Of a DNA stretch of 64,000 nt, positions 25,624-33,949 are shown piece by piece. The stretch comes from Actinophytocola sp044466355. GTDB taxonomy: Bacteria > Actinomycetota > Actinomycetes > Mycobacteriales > Pseudonocardiaceae. A program made the position numbers and the translations under genes. Numbering within the stretch: position 1 is the stretch's first letter; the number at the start of each line of letters is the position of its first letter. The notes beneath the pieces were generated by a model. It saw nothing but the letters and a program-made list of their open reading frames with translations. It was not told where the DNA came from and did not search any database. The DNA lies in NCBI RefSeq assembly GCF_044466355.1, contig NZ_JBITMQ010000001.1, forward strand, positions 806,001 through 870,000, read 5' to 3'.

Positions 25624-27426
25624 GTGTCCACTCGCAAGACCGCGGTGTTGCTCGCGCTGCGCTACTACCGGCGGGAGCTGGGCCGCCGAAAACGGATCGC
25701 GATCCCCGCGTTGCTGTTGCCCGCGCTGGGAAACACGTGCGTGCTGTACGTGGCGCCGCTGGTCGTCGCGAACCTGGCGGGGAGGATCGCGGACGGCGCA
25801 CCGGCCACCGTCGGCACGGTGCTGCCGTCGGTGCTCGGGTTCGCCGCCGCGTTGCTGGCCACCGAGGTGTTCTGGCGCGTCGGCATCCACTGTCTCAACA
25901 GGACAGACGGTCGCGGGATCGAGAACCTTTACGTGCTCGGCATGAACGAGCTGCTCGCGAAGGACGCCGCGTTCTTCCACGACAACTTCGCGGGCTCGCT
26001 CACCAAACGGGTGCTGGGCTTCGCGTCGCGGTTCGAGGAGTTCGTCGACACCATGACGTTCTCGGTGATCGCGACGCTCGTGCCGCTGGGGTTCGCGTCG
26101 GTGGTGCTGTGGCGCTACCACCCGGTGCTGGTGTTCGTGCTGGTGCTGCTGATCGTGGTCACCGGGTGCGTGATCGCGCCGCTGGTGCGCCGCAGGCAGG
26201 CGCTCGTGGACCAGCGGGAGGCCGCGATCGCCCGCGTGGCCGGGCACGTCGCGGACAGCCTCGCGAACATGGCGACGGTCCGCGCCTTCGCCGCGGAACA
26301 GCGGGAGGCGGCCGAACACCGCGACCGTGTCGGTGAGCTGCGCAGGCTCGCCATCCGGTCGTGGGACTACGCGAACCTGCGCATCGACACGGTGGTCGCG
26401 CCGCTGTCGGTGCTGACCAACGTGGCGGGGCTGGTGCTCGCGATCACCCTGTCCGGTGGCAGCCTCGGCGTCGAGGCGATCATCGTGACCTTCTCCTACT
26501 TCAGCAGCGCAACACGGATCATGTTCGAGTTCAACCAGATCTACCGCAGGCTGGAAAGCTCGCTGACGGAGGCGGCGCAGTTCACCGAGTTGCTGCTCGA
26601 ACCACCGACGGTGCTCGACCCGCCGTCACCCGAGCCGCTGCGGCAGGGCCCCGTGGACGTCCGGTTCGCCGACGTGCGGTTCGCCCACAAGGGTGCGCCG
26701 GTGCTGTTCGACGGGCTGGACCTGACGGTGCCCGCCGGTACGAAGGTCGGCCTGGTCGGCCGTTCCGGTGGCGGGAAGAGCACGCTGACCCAGCTGCTGC
26801 TGCGCCTGATGGACGTCCAGGGCGGCAGGATCTCCATCGGTGGCCAGGACATCGCTGCGCTGCGGCAGGCGGACCTGCGGAGTCTGATCGCGTACGTGCC
26901 GCAGGAGCCGGCGATGTTCCACCGCACGTTGCGGGAGAACATCGCGTTCGCCCGCCCGGCGGCCACCGACGCGGAGATCATGGCGGCGGCGCGGGCCGCG
27001 CACGTGACGGAGTTCGCGGAGACGCTGCCGTCCGGTTTCGAGACGCTGGTCGGGGAGCGCGGGGTGAAGCTGTCGGGCGGACAGCGCCAGCGTGTCGCCC
27101 TGGCACGGGCGATCCTGCGGGACGCGCCGATCCTGCTGCTGGACGAGGCGACGAGTGCGCTGGACTCGGAAAGCGAGGTGCTGATCCAGCAGGCGCTGTG
27201 GCGGATCATGGAGGGCCGCACCGCGCTCGTGGTCGCGCACCGGCTGAGCACGGTCGCCAGGATGGACCAGCTGATCGTGATGGACCGGGGGCAGATCCTG
27301 GAACAGGGCAGCCACGAGGAACTGCTGGCCGCGGACGGCGTGTACGCCCGCCTGTGGCAGCACCAGTCCGGTGGTTTCCTGGACGACGTGGACGACTCAG
27401 GTGCCCGCGTGACCGCCCGCACCTGA
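25624..27426 (+). CDS. ABC exporter, fused membrane and ATP-binding domains
   Basis: A 600-aa half-transporter of the MsbA/MDR type. The N-terminal membrane domain (residues about 15-320) has five to six helices. The ATPase domain carries Walker A GRSGGGKSTL, Q-loop YVPQEP, signature KLSGGQRQRVALA, Walker B ILLLDEATSALD and the switch VAHRLS. GTG 25624 has GGAAGGGG 5 bases upstream; the frame is open from 25609. It probably works as a homodimer. No neighbouring gene indicates the cargo; drug, lipid or peptide export are possible. Confidence 0.92.
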   Translation: MSTRKTAVLLALRYYRRELGRRKRIAIPALLLPALGNTCVLYVAPLVVANLAGRIADGAPATVGTVLPSVLGFAAALLATEVFWRVGIHCLNRTDGRGIENLYVLGMNELLAKDAAFFHDNFAGSLTKRVLGFASRFEEFVDTMTFSVIATLVPLGFASVVLWRYHPVLVFVLVLLIVVTGCVIAPLVRRRQALVDQREAAIARVAGHVADSLANMATVRAFAAEQREAAEHRDRVGELRRLAIRSWDYANLRIDTVVAPLSVLTNVAGLVLAITLSGGSLGVEAIIVTFSYFSSATRIMFEFNQIYRRLESSLTEAAQFTELLLEPPTVLDPPSPEPLRQGPVDVRFADVRFAHKGAPVLFDGLDLTVPAGTKVGLVGRSGGGKSTLTQLLLRLMDVQGGRISIGGQDIAALRQADLRSLIAYVPQEPAMFHRTLRENIAFARPAATDAEIMAAARAAHVTEFAETLPSGFETLVGERGVKLSGGQRQRVALARAILRDAPILLLDEATSALDSESEVLIQQALWRIMEGRTALVVAHRLSTVARMDQLIVMDRGQILEQGSHEELLAADGVYARLWQHQSGGFLDDVDDSGARVTART

Positions 27427-27431
27427 CGCCG

Positions 27432-27950
27432 TCAGCCGATCATGCGCCCCTGCTCGCCCGGCCTCGCCTCCCTGGCGTGGCGGGCGTGCTCGAAGCCCGC
27501 GCGTACGCGGCCGGTGCGCAGGGGTTTGCCGTACGTCATCCTGCCTCCGATGAGGGCGTACGGCCGCAACGGCACGTCGGGTGGGCAGCCTGCGCCGTCG
27601 AGCCAGCGGTCGATGTCCTGCCACTCGCAGGTGAGCCTCAGCTGGCCGCCGGGTTCGAGGCGGGTGGGCAGCGTCTTGTCGACGTCGATGTTGTAACTGC
27701 TGTGCACACAGCCGTCGGGGAGCTGCTTGTCGGGCAGCGCGAACCCGAGTTCCTGCACGGAGGTCGCGAGGCGCCCCTGGTTGGTCACCGACACGTAGAG
27801 GAGGTGCTGCTCGGGGCGGGTGCCGAGCCGCTCGATGGTGGTGCCGCACGCGGGCCGGGCCCTGGCGCCCGAGCGCTGCCAGCTCACCACCTGCCAGGTC
27901 AGCGACAACAGCGACACACCGAGCGCCAGCCACGCCACGGCCGCGGTCAT
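27432..27950 (-). CDS. Membrane-anchored protein of unknown function
   Basis: A 172-aa protein with one N-terminal membrane helix (VAWLALGVSLLSLTWQVVSW) followed by a beta-rich domain (LLYVSVTNQGRLATSVQELG and similar) and a basic C-terminal tail. The ATG overlaps the stop of the polymerase-domain gene (ATGA), so it is translationally coupled to it. It resembles small actinobacterial proteins with an Ig-like domain behind a membrane anchor, but no family is recognised. A link to DNA repair is suggested only by the operon. Confidence 0.7.
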   Translation of the reverse strand: MTAAVAWLALGVSLLSLTWQVVSWQRSGARARPACGTTIERLGTRPEQHLLYVSVTNQGRLATSVQELGFALPDKQLPDGCVHSSYNIDVDKTLPTRLEPGGQLRLTCEWQDIDRWLDGAGCPPDVPLRPYALIGGRMTYGKPLRTGRVRAGFEHARHAREARPGEQGRMIG

Positions 27951-28960
27951 GGCGTGTCCTTGCGGGCCCGGCTCGGGGCGACACGCGGGGGTTCGTTCGG
28001 CATCTTCGGGTAGACCGGCGGCCACGGCGCGTCCATGAGACCCGCCGCCAAGTCGCGTTCCGACAGGGCGAGCAGCGGTTCGAGCGACTGCGGTGCCATC
28101 GCCGCCCACGGGTCGCCCTGTTCGCGGACCCGCGTGGGCACGGTCGCCAGCGTCAGCTCGCGCGGCTCGATCGTCGCCAGCTCGTCCCAGCCGAACGGGG
28201 CCGACACCTGCGCGTGCGGGTTGGCGCGCACCGACCACGCGCCGAACACCGTCTTGTGCGGGGCGTTCTGGTTGAAGTCGATGAACACCCGGCTGCCGCG
28301 TTCTTCCTTCCACCACGCGGCCGTCACCAGCTCGGGACGGCGGCGTTCCAGCTCCCGCGCCGCCGCGACCGCGGCCGCCCGCACCTGGTAGCCGTCCCAG
28401 CGCGGTTCGAGGCGGACGTACACGTGGATGCCCCGGCTGCCGGTGGTCTTCGGGTGGCTCGCGATGCCGAGCGAGTCGAGCAGCGCCTTCGTCTCCGCCG
28501 CGGCCTCGCGGATCATCGGGAACGTGACGCCGGGGCTCGGGTCGAGGTCGATGCGCAGCTCGTCCGCGTGGCCGGGGTCGGCGGCGGTGTTCGGCCACAC
28601 GTGGAAGCCGAGACAGCCCATGTTGACCGCCCACAGCACGTGGGCCAGGTCGACGGCGACGAGGGCGTCCGAGACCGTGCCGTTGGGGGTCGACACGCGC
28701 GTGGTCGTCAGCCACGGGTCGGCCTTCGTCGGCGACACCCGTTTCTGGAAGAACGACGAACCCGTCGCCCCGTTCGGGAACCGCTGCAGCAGAACCGGCC
28801 GCCCGCCCATGGCGGCCATCAGCGGCTCGGCCACCGCCAGGTAGTACCGGGCGAGATCCAGCTTCGTCTCGCCCCGCTCCGGGAAGAACACCTTGCCCGG
28901 GCTGGTGATCCGCACCTCGTGGCCCGCGACGTCGAGGACCTCCGCGTCACCGCCTGCCAC
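27947..28960 (-). CDS. Stand-alone LigD-type DNA polymerase/primase domain protein
   Basis: A 337-aa protein of the LigD polymerase-domain family (archaeo-eukaryotic primase fold), which fills and extends ends in bacterial non-homologous end joining. Catalytic signatures are LRIDLDPSPG (DxD metal pair), KTTGSRGIHVYV (nucleotide-binding Ser/His) and RVFIDFNQNAPHKTVFG (third Asp). GTG 28960 has GGAAGG 8 bases upstream. No ligase domain, nuclease domain or Ku gene is present here, so it is one of the detached polymerase paralogues common in actinobacteria. Its start overlaps the end of the YjbR-like gene. Confidence 0.92.
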   Translation of the reverse strand: MAGGDAEVLDVAGHEVRITSPGKVFFPERGETKLDLARYYLAVAEPLMAAMGGRPVLLQRFPNGATGSSFFQKRVSPTKADPWLTTTRVSTPNGTVSDALVAVDLAHVLWAVNMGCLGFHVWPNTAADPGHADELRIDLDPSPGVTFPMIREAAAETKALLDSLGIASHPKTTGSRGIHVYVRLEPRWDGYQVRAAAVAAARELERRRPELVTAAWWKEERGSRVFIDFNQNAPHKTVFGAWSVRANPHAQVSAPFGWDELATIEPRELTLATVPTRVREQGDPWAAMAPQSLEPLLALSERDLAAGLMDAPWPPVYPKMPNEPPRVAPSRARKDTP

Positions 28961-29309
28961 GGGACACCTTCCGCAACGGGTGGGCCTCGACCAGCTCCTC
29001 CGGCGCCGACAGCCGCCACGCCTCGTAGACCAGCTCGGTCAGCTCGTCCGCATCGATGCCCTGCAGGTACACCACCACCCAGCCGAACCCCCCGGCCGTG
29101 AACTGCACCTCGAACACGTCCGGCCGTTCCGCGACCAGCGCCTCCTGTTCCGACAGCGTCTGCTTCAACCCGACCGTCTTCGTGCGCGGCCAGTAGTAGC
29201 CGAACCGCTTGCCGCGCACGCTGAAGGAGGTGTAGTCACGCGCCTCCGCCCGCTCGACGTCGGCGAGCCGGTCCACCATCCGCAGGAACTGACTGTCTGG
29301 AACTGTCAC
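28947..29309 (-). CDS. MmcQ/YjbR-family protein
   Basis: A 120-aa YjbR/MmcQ (CyaY-like fold) protein: ARDYTSFSVRGKRFGYYW, then RPDVFEVQFTAGGFGWVVV and ELTELVYEAWRLSAPEELV. GTG 29309 is chosen (VTVPDSQF); GTG 29315 is possible. It overlaps the polymerase-domain gene by 14 bases, giving a three-gene operon of YjbR, LigD-type polymerase and membrane protein. YjbR proteins have been proposed to bind DNA, which fits the company, but no activity is established. Confidence 0.88.
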   Translation of the reverse strand: MTVPDSQFLRMVDRLADVERAEARDYTSFSVRGKRFGYYWPRTKTVGLKQTLSEQEALVAERPDVFEVQFTAGGFGWVVVYLQGIDADELTELVYEAWRLSAPEELVEAHPLRKVSRGRR

Positions 29310-29490
29310 GCACACATTCTGGCGCACACCCCCGACAGAATCGCTCCACTCGGCGAGGGCGAGCCCGATCTCCGCGTGCGGCCGGGTTGCATCAGCGGCG
29401 AGAATGGCTGTGAGGTGACCCACCTCCGGGTAAGGACGCCCCGGTCGTCCGCGCTGAGAGGGGTAGGGCCAGAGAAAGGGAAGGTGACCG

Positions 29491-29997
29491 ATGACGACCG
29501 AACGCGCCATTCTCGCCGGCGGGTGCTTCTGGGGTATGGAGGACCTGTTCCGCCAGGAGCCCGGGGTGGTCTCCACCCGCGTCGGCTACACCGGTGGCGA
29601 GGTCCTCAACCCGACCTACCGCAACCACCGGGGGCACGCCGAGGCCATCGAGGTGGTCTACGACCCGGAGAAGACCAACTACCGGGCGCTGCTGGAGTTC
29701 TTCTTCCAGGTGCACGACCCGACCACCAAGAACCGCCAGGGCAACGACATCGGCGACAGCTACCGGTCGGCGATCTTCTACCTCGACGACGACCAGAAGC
29801 GCGTCGCGGAGTCGACGATCGCGGAGGTCGACGCCTCCGGCAAGTGGCCGGGCAAGGTCGTGACCGAGGTGACGGCCGCCGACACCTTCTGGGACGCCGA
29901 GGAGGAGCACCAGGACTACCTGGTCAAGCACCCGGGTGGCTACACCTGCCACTACGTGCGCCCCGAATGGACACTGTCGGAGAACGCCAAGGCCTGA
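29491..29997 (+). CDS. msrA: Peptide-methionine (S)-S-oxide reductase
   Basis: A 168-aa MsrA, which reduces methionine-S-sulfoxide in proteins and free amino acid. The catalytic motif GGCFWGMED has Cys12. The family signatures VGYTGG, HAEAIEVVYDP and DPTTKNRQGNDIGDSYRS are complete. The ribosome site AAGGGAAGG is 6 bases before ATG 29491. No MsrB is adjacent. The leader contains a small GAGGTG/CACCTC hairpin at about 29414-29428, too small to call a riboswitch. A strong hairpin/repeat follows the stop. Confidence 0.97.
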   Translation: MTTERAILAGGCFWGMEDLFRQEPGVVSTRVGYTGGEVLNPTYRNHRGHAEAIEVVYDPEKTNYRALLEFFFQVHDPTTKNRQGNDIGDSYRSAIFYLDDDQKRVAESTIAEVDASGKWPGKVVTEVTAADTFWDAEEEHQDYLVKHPGGYTCHYVRPEWTLSENAKA

Positions 29998-30023
29998 CCC
30001 CCGGGCAGGGAGTGACGTGGAAC

Positions 30024-30102
30024 GAAGGACCCCTTCGGAACGCCGAGCGGCGCCGAAGGGGTCCTTCAGTGCGTTGAACGCACCGAAGGGCCGCTTCAGC
30101 AC
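30024..30102. repeat. Dispersed near-palindromic repeat, copy 2, forming a strong hairpin after msrA
   Basis: GAAGGACCCCTTCGG (30024-30038) and CCGAAGGGGTCCTTC (30053-30067) are perfect 15-bp inverted copies, with CGCCG/CGGCG pairing inside the loop. A second hairpin, GTGCGT/ACGCAC, follows at 30069-30083, then a degenerate third unit. The 15-mer is identical to 3161-3175. It may serve as the msrA terminator. Confidence 0.65.
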
Positions 30103-30237
30103 ACAGCCATCACCGCAAAGCCGGGCGCGAGCCCACGAAGAGGGCAGCCCATCCATGCCAAACCACAACACGCCCGAATCGTGAGCCCCTCCCCGAGCCT
30201 TGCCCGTCCGGCGAGGCCCCGGAGGGAAAGCAAACCC

Positions 30238-30600
30238 CTACTGGCCCTGACGAAACTTGTCGAGCACCCGACGGTCCCGCTTGGTAGGCCGCCCAGCACC
30301 CCGGTCACGCCGTGCGACCGGCACCAGCGCCTCCGGCGGCGGCTTGGGCGTCCGGTCGATGAAGCACATCGCCGCCTCCGGCGCCCCCACCCGCTTCTGG
30401 ATGACCCGCGTGACCTCGACGACCTTGGTGATCCCATGCGCCCGCAACCGCACCTCGTCACCCGCCGACACACTGGTAGCGGCCTTGGCCGGCCGGTCGT
30501 TGACGCGCACGTGCCCACCGCGGCAGGCGGCGGCCGCGTCGGAGCGGGTCTTGGTCAGCCGGACCGCCCACAGCCAGCGGTCCACTCGGGTGGACTCCAC
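30238..30600 (-). CDS. S4-domain RNA-binding protein, Hsp15-like
   Basis: A 120-aa S4 domain protein of the Hsp15/RqcH-associated type: RVDRWLWAVRLTKTRSDAAA, GGHVRVNDRPAKAATSVSAG and DEVRLRAHGITKVVEV. The C-terminal tail is basic (RRDRGAGRPTKRDRRVLDKF), as in Hsp15 proteins that bind 50S subunits carrying stalled nascent chains. The start is GTG 30600; GTG 30585, with GGAG 8 bases upstream, gives the more typical N-terminus. It is monocistronic and divergent from the 727-aa membrane protein gene. Confidence 0.88.
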   Translation of the reverse strand: MESTRVDRWLWAVRLTKTRSDAAAACRGGHVRVNDRPAKAATSVSAGDEVRLRAHGITKVVEVTRVIQKRVGAPEAAMCFIDRTPKPPPEALVPVARRDRGAGRPTKRDRRVLDKFRQGQ

Positions 30601-30786
30601 AGTCGTACATGATGACTGACGAGGTTCACCGGTCCTACACCTCGGGTGAGAACACCTGAGTCGTCCAATCCCCGCGGGCGCGGGCTCCGAACAACTGCCG
30701 GAACCGTGACATCGGTTCCGATGGTCCTTGACGGACCAAGTCGGTAGCATCGCGCGCGCAGGTCGGGGAGACTTGGGGATTCAGCC

Positions 30787-32970
30787 GTGCTTCAGGGGAT
30801 TGCCCGGCGACTGTTCGGCACGCGGGGACGCGTGCGTGACTCGGCGAGTTTCGGGGCCGCCTCGCTCGGTGTGCTGCTGATCGCCGGTGCCGTGCTCGGC
30901 ACCGGCGTGGCGCGCACGGCGGTCGACGTGTCCGACGGGCTGACGTGGCTGCCGGACGACCCGCGTGGCGAGGTCGTCCAGGTGAACCCGGCTTCGGGGC
31001 GGCCGGAGGTTCGGCTGCGGGTCGCCGGCGGCGACGCGCGGCTGGAGATCACGCAGAAGGACGGCGTGCTGGTCGTGCTCGACCGGCGGACCGGGCAGAT
31101 CACCGTGATCGACCTCGCGACGCTGCTCGCGAGCGGGCGGCGGCAGGTCCCGCCGGGCACGGCCAGCAAGGTGCTGGTCTCGCAGGGACGCGTCTACGTG
31201 GTCGACCGGGTGGCGGGCACGATCACCAACGCCGACCCGGTGACGCTCGCGGACGTCGGCGGGCCGTGGCGGGCCGGGCAGCCGCTCGCGGACGTCGTGG
31301 TGGACGAGGCGGGCGTCGTGTGGGCCGTCGACCACGACGGGCACCTGCACGCGCTCGAGTGGTCCGACGACGACCGGGCGTTCCGCGAGAAGTCCGACGA
31401 GACCGTGCGTGGCGCGGGCCCGGCGACCGTGCTCGTCCCGCACAGCACGGGCGTCACGCTGTTCGGGCTCGACGACGGTGTGGTCGTCCAGGTCGGCACG
31501 GGACAGGACGTGAGCGGCGCGACGCCACGACTGCCCGGCGAGGTGCTCGCCGCCCAGAACAGCCCGTCCGGGCTCGTGCCCGCGGCCGTGCCCGACCGCG
31601 GCGCGGTCGTGCTCGTCTCCGGCGAGCGGGTGGTGCGGGTCGACGCGGCAGCACTGGGCTGCGGACGGCCGGGCAGGCCGGTCGTGTTCCGCGACCGCGT
31701 GTACGTGCCGTGCCTCGGGTCCGGGAAGGTCATCGTGCTGGACCGGGGCGGCGAGCGCGGCGCGAAGGACATCCCCACCCCCGGCGGCGGCGACCCGCAG
31801 CTGGTGTTCGACGACGGGCGCCTGTTCATCAGCGGCCCCGGCGCCGAGCGCGGGGTGATCGTCGACGCGGACGGGTCCACGAAGCCGGTCACGATCCGCA
31901 GCCCGGAACTGCCCGTCGTGAACCCCGACCGGCCGCCGATCCCGGAGGTGCCGACACCGCCGCGGCCCAGCCCGCGACCGGAGGAACCGACCCGGCCCGG
32001 CAGCGGGCGCGGTGACCAGCCCAGGCCACCGGACACGCCCGGGCCCGGCACCACCACCGGGCCGTCGCGGCCCGGCGGTGGCACGGGCGGGGCGCCGGGC
32101 GCGCCACCGGGTGTCACGGTGATGCTCGCCGAGCGCACCGGCACCGAGCTGACCGCCACCGTCAGCTGGGGCACGCCCGCCGACAACGGCTCCGCGGTCA
32201 CCTCGTACACGGTCGTCGCGAGCGGCGACTTCACGGGCGGCAGCCAGTCGACGCGGACGACCGAGACGACCGTGCGGCTCACGTTCCCGTGCGCGGGCAC
32301 CACGTTCTGCGACAACGGCAGCCTGGACGTCGCCGTCACGGCCACCAACCGGGCCGGGCGCGGCGCCACGGGCACGGCCGCCTGGACCGTGCCTCCGCCG
32401 CAGCAGCAGCCGACGACAACGACCACCCGGCCACCCGTGCCGACCACGACGACGAACCCGCCCGCGCCGCCCACGACCACGACGCAGCCACCGACCACGA
32501 CGACGACACCGCCCCCGCCGCCGCCCCCACCGCCGCCGTCGTTGCCGTCCGCGGGCGCGTCGGTCATCGGCACCGTCCTGTCTGGCGGGCGGCAGGACTA
32601 CACCCGGACCATGGCGCTGAACCCGCCGAGCGACTGGGCGACCCACAACGGCCGCTGCGAGCTGGTGAACACCACCCACGGCTACGCGGTGACGATCGCC
32701 TGCTCGGCGACCAGCGCCGAGATCGCCGTCGAGCAGGGCGGCAACCGGCTCGTCGTCCGCGCCCACGCGAGCGACGGCCGGTCCGTGGACTCCGCGCCGA
32801 AGTCGGTGCCCGGGCCGAGGGAACCCATGTGCGGGAAGTACCTCTGCTTCGGCACCGGCAAGATCGTCGAGCTGTCACCCGTCGAGCGGCCGATCCGGTT
32901 CGGGCAGGCCGGCGCGGGCCTCGGCCTGCTGGTCATCGCGGTTTTCTTGTACGCCAGGAGGAACGACTGA
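30787..32970 (+). CDS. Membrane propeller-like protein with FnIII domain and Thr/Pro-rich linkers
   Basis: A 727-aa surface protein. A membrane helix lies near residues 22-42 (SLGVLLIAGAVLGTGVARTA). An extracellular repeat region follows to about 370 (LTWLPDDPRGEVVQVNP, GVVWAVDHDGHLHALEW) that looks like a beta-propeller. Then come a Pro-rich stretch, a FnIII domain at about 440-535 (GVTVMLAERTGTELTATVSW), a linker of PTTTTTRPP type, a C-terminal domain and a final membrane helix (AGAGLGLLVIAVFLYARR). It heads a tightly overlapping operon with MoxR, DUF58 and TgpA-like genes, and may be the ectodomain partner of that complex. Confidence 0.82.
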   Translation: MLQGIARRLFGTRGRVRDSASFGAASLGVLLIAGAVLGTGVARTAVDVSDGLTWLPDDPRGEVVQVNPASGRPEVRLRVAGGDARLEITQKDGVLVVLDRRTGQITVIDLATLLASGRRQVPPGTASKVLVSQGRVYVVDRVAGTITNADPVTLADVGGPWRAGQPLADVVVDEAGVVWAVDHDGHLHALEWSDDDRAFREKSDETVRGAGPATVLVPHSTGVTLFGLDDGVVVQVGTGQDVSGATPRLPGEVLAAQNSPSGLVPAAVPDRGAVVLVSGERVVRVDAAALGCGRPGRPVVFRDRVYVPCLGSGKVIVLDRGGERGAKDIPTPGGGDPQLVFDDGRLFISGPGAERGVIVDADGSTKPVTIRSPELPVVNPDRPPIPEVPTPPRPSPRPEEPTRPGSGRGDQPRPPDTPGPGTTTGPSRPGGGTGGAPGAPPGVTVMLAERTGTELTATVSWGTPADNGSAVTSYTVVASGDFTGGSQSTRTTETTVRLTFPCAGTTFCDNGSLDVAVTATNRAGRGATGTAAWTVPPPQQQPTTTTTRPPVPTTTTNPPAPPTTTTQPPTTTTTPPPPPPPPPPSLPSAGASVIGTVLSGGRQDYTRTMALNPPSDWATHNGRCELVNTTHGYAVTIACSATSAEIAVEQGGNRLVVRAHASDGRSVDSAPKSVPGPREPMCGKYLCFGTGKIVELSPVERPIRFGQAGAGLGLLVIAVFLYARRND

Positions 32971-33949
32971 TGACCGTGGTGACCGGACAGGGCGTCGGCG
33001 AGCACGAGATCGCCCAGTTCAAGGTGCTGCACACGCAGGTGGCGGACGCGGTGGAGACCGCGGTGCGCGGCAAGCGGGACGTGGTCGACCTGGTGCTGGT
33101 CGCGTTGTTCGCGGGCGGGCACGTGCTCCTGGAGGACGTGCCGGGCACCGGGAAGACGACGCTCGCCCGCGCGGTCGCCGGTGCGCTCGGCGGGCTGTCG
33201 CGGCGCGTGCAGTTCACGCCCGACCTGCTGCCGTCGGACGTCACCGGCACCTCCGTGTACGACCCGCGCAGCGGCCAGGTCAGCTTCCGGCCGGGCCCCG
33301 TGTTCGCGAACGTGGTGCTGGCCGACGAGATCAACCGCGCCGCCGCGAAGACCCAGTCGGCGCTGCTCGAGGTGATGGAGGAACGCACGGTCACCGTGGA
33401 CGGTGTCGCGCACGCCGTGCCGGAGCCGTTCCTCGTGGTGCCACGCAGAACCCGATCGACCTGGACGGCACGTACCGCCTGCCGGAGGCCCAGCTCGACC
33501 GGTTCATGGTGCGCACGTCGATCGGCTACCCGGAACCCGCGCACGAACTGGACGTGCTGCGCCCCGGCAGCAGCGCGGGCCGCGTGGCGCAGGTGCCGAC
33601 CGTGACGAGCCCGCAGACCGTCGCGGGCTACGGCAGGCTGCTCGCCGACCTGCACGTGGCGGAGCCGATCCTCGGCTACATCAGCGAACTGGGCACCGCC
33701 ACACGGGCGGAACCCGCGCTGCGCCTGGGCGCCAGCACCCGCGGCCTGCGGGCGATGGTGCGGTGCGCGCAGGTGTTCGCGGCCGCCCAGGGCAGGCACT
33801 TCGTGGTGCCGAGCGACATCCAGCGGCTCGCTGTGCCCGTGCTGGCGCACCGGCTGGTGCTCACCAGGGAGGCGCTGCTGGCGGGCACGACCACCGAGGA
33901 CGTGCTGGCGGCGGTCGTCGAGCGCGTGCCGGTGCCGCGGCCGTCATGA
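32970..33949 (+). pseudogene. MoxR-family AAA+ ATPase, single-base frameshift
   Basis: Starts at ATG 32970, overlapping the previous stop. The first 157 codons read Walker A LLEDVPGTGKTTLARA and Walker B/DEIN NVVLADEINRAAAKTQ. At 33438-33441 the expected VVATQNPI is broken: frame 0 continues as VVPRRTRST, while the conserved TQNPIDLDGTYRLPEAQLDR resumes in frame 2 from about 33443. The frame then runs to TGA 33947-33949, which overlaps the DUF58 start. One missing G (GTGGTGCCACG where GTGGTGGCCACG is expected) explains it. All other motifs are intact, so it is either a very recent mutation or a sequencing error. MoxR ATPases act as chaperones with vWA/DUF58 partners. Confidence 0.88.

Noticed and set aside
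29400..29490. Possible riboswitch in the msrA leader
   Set aside because: Only one 6-bp hairpin (GAGGTG/CACCTC) is visible and no conserved TPP, SAM or cobalamin core is recognised.
33430..33450. Programmed ribosomal frameshift in the MoxR gene
   Set aside because: No slippery heptamer or downstream pseudoknot is evident, and MoxR proteins are not known to need frameshifting; a lost base is simpler.
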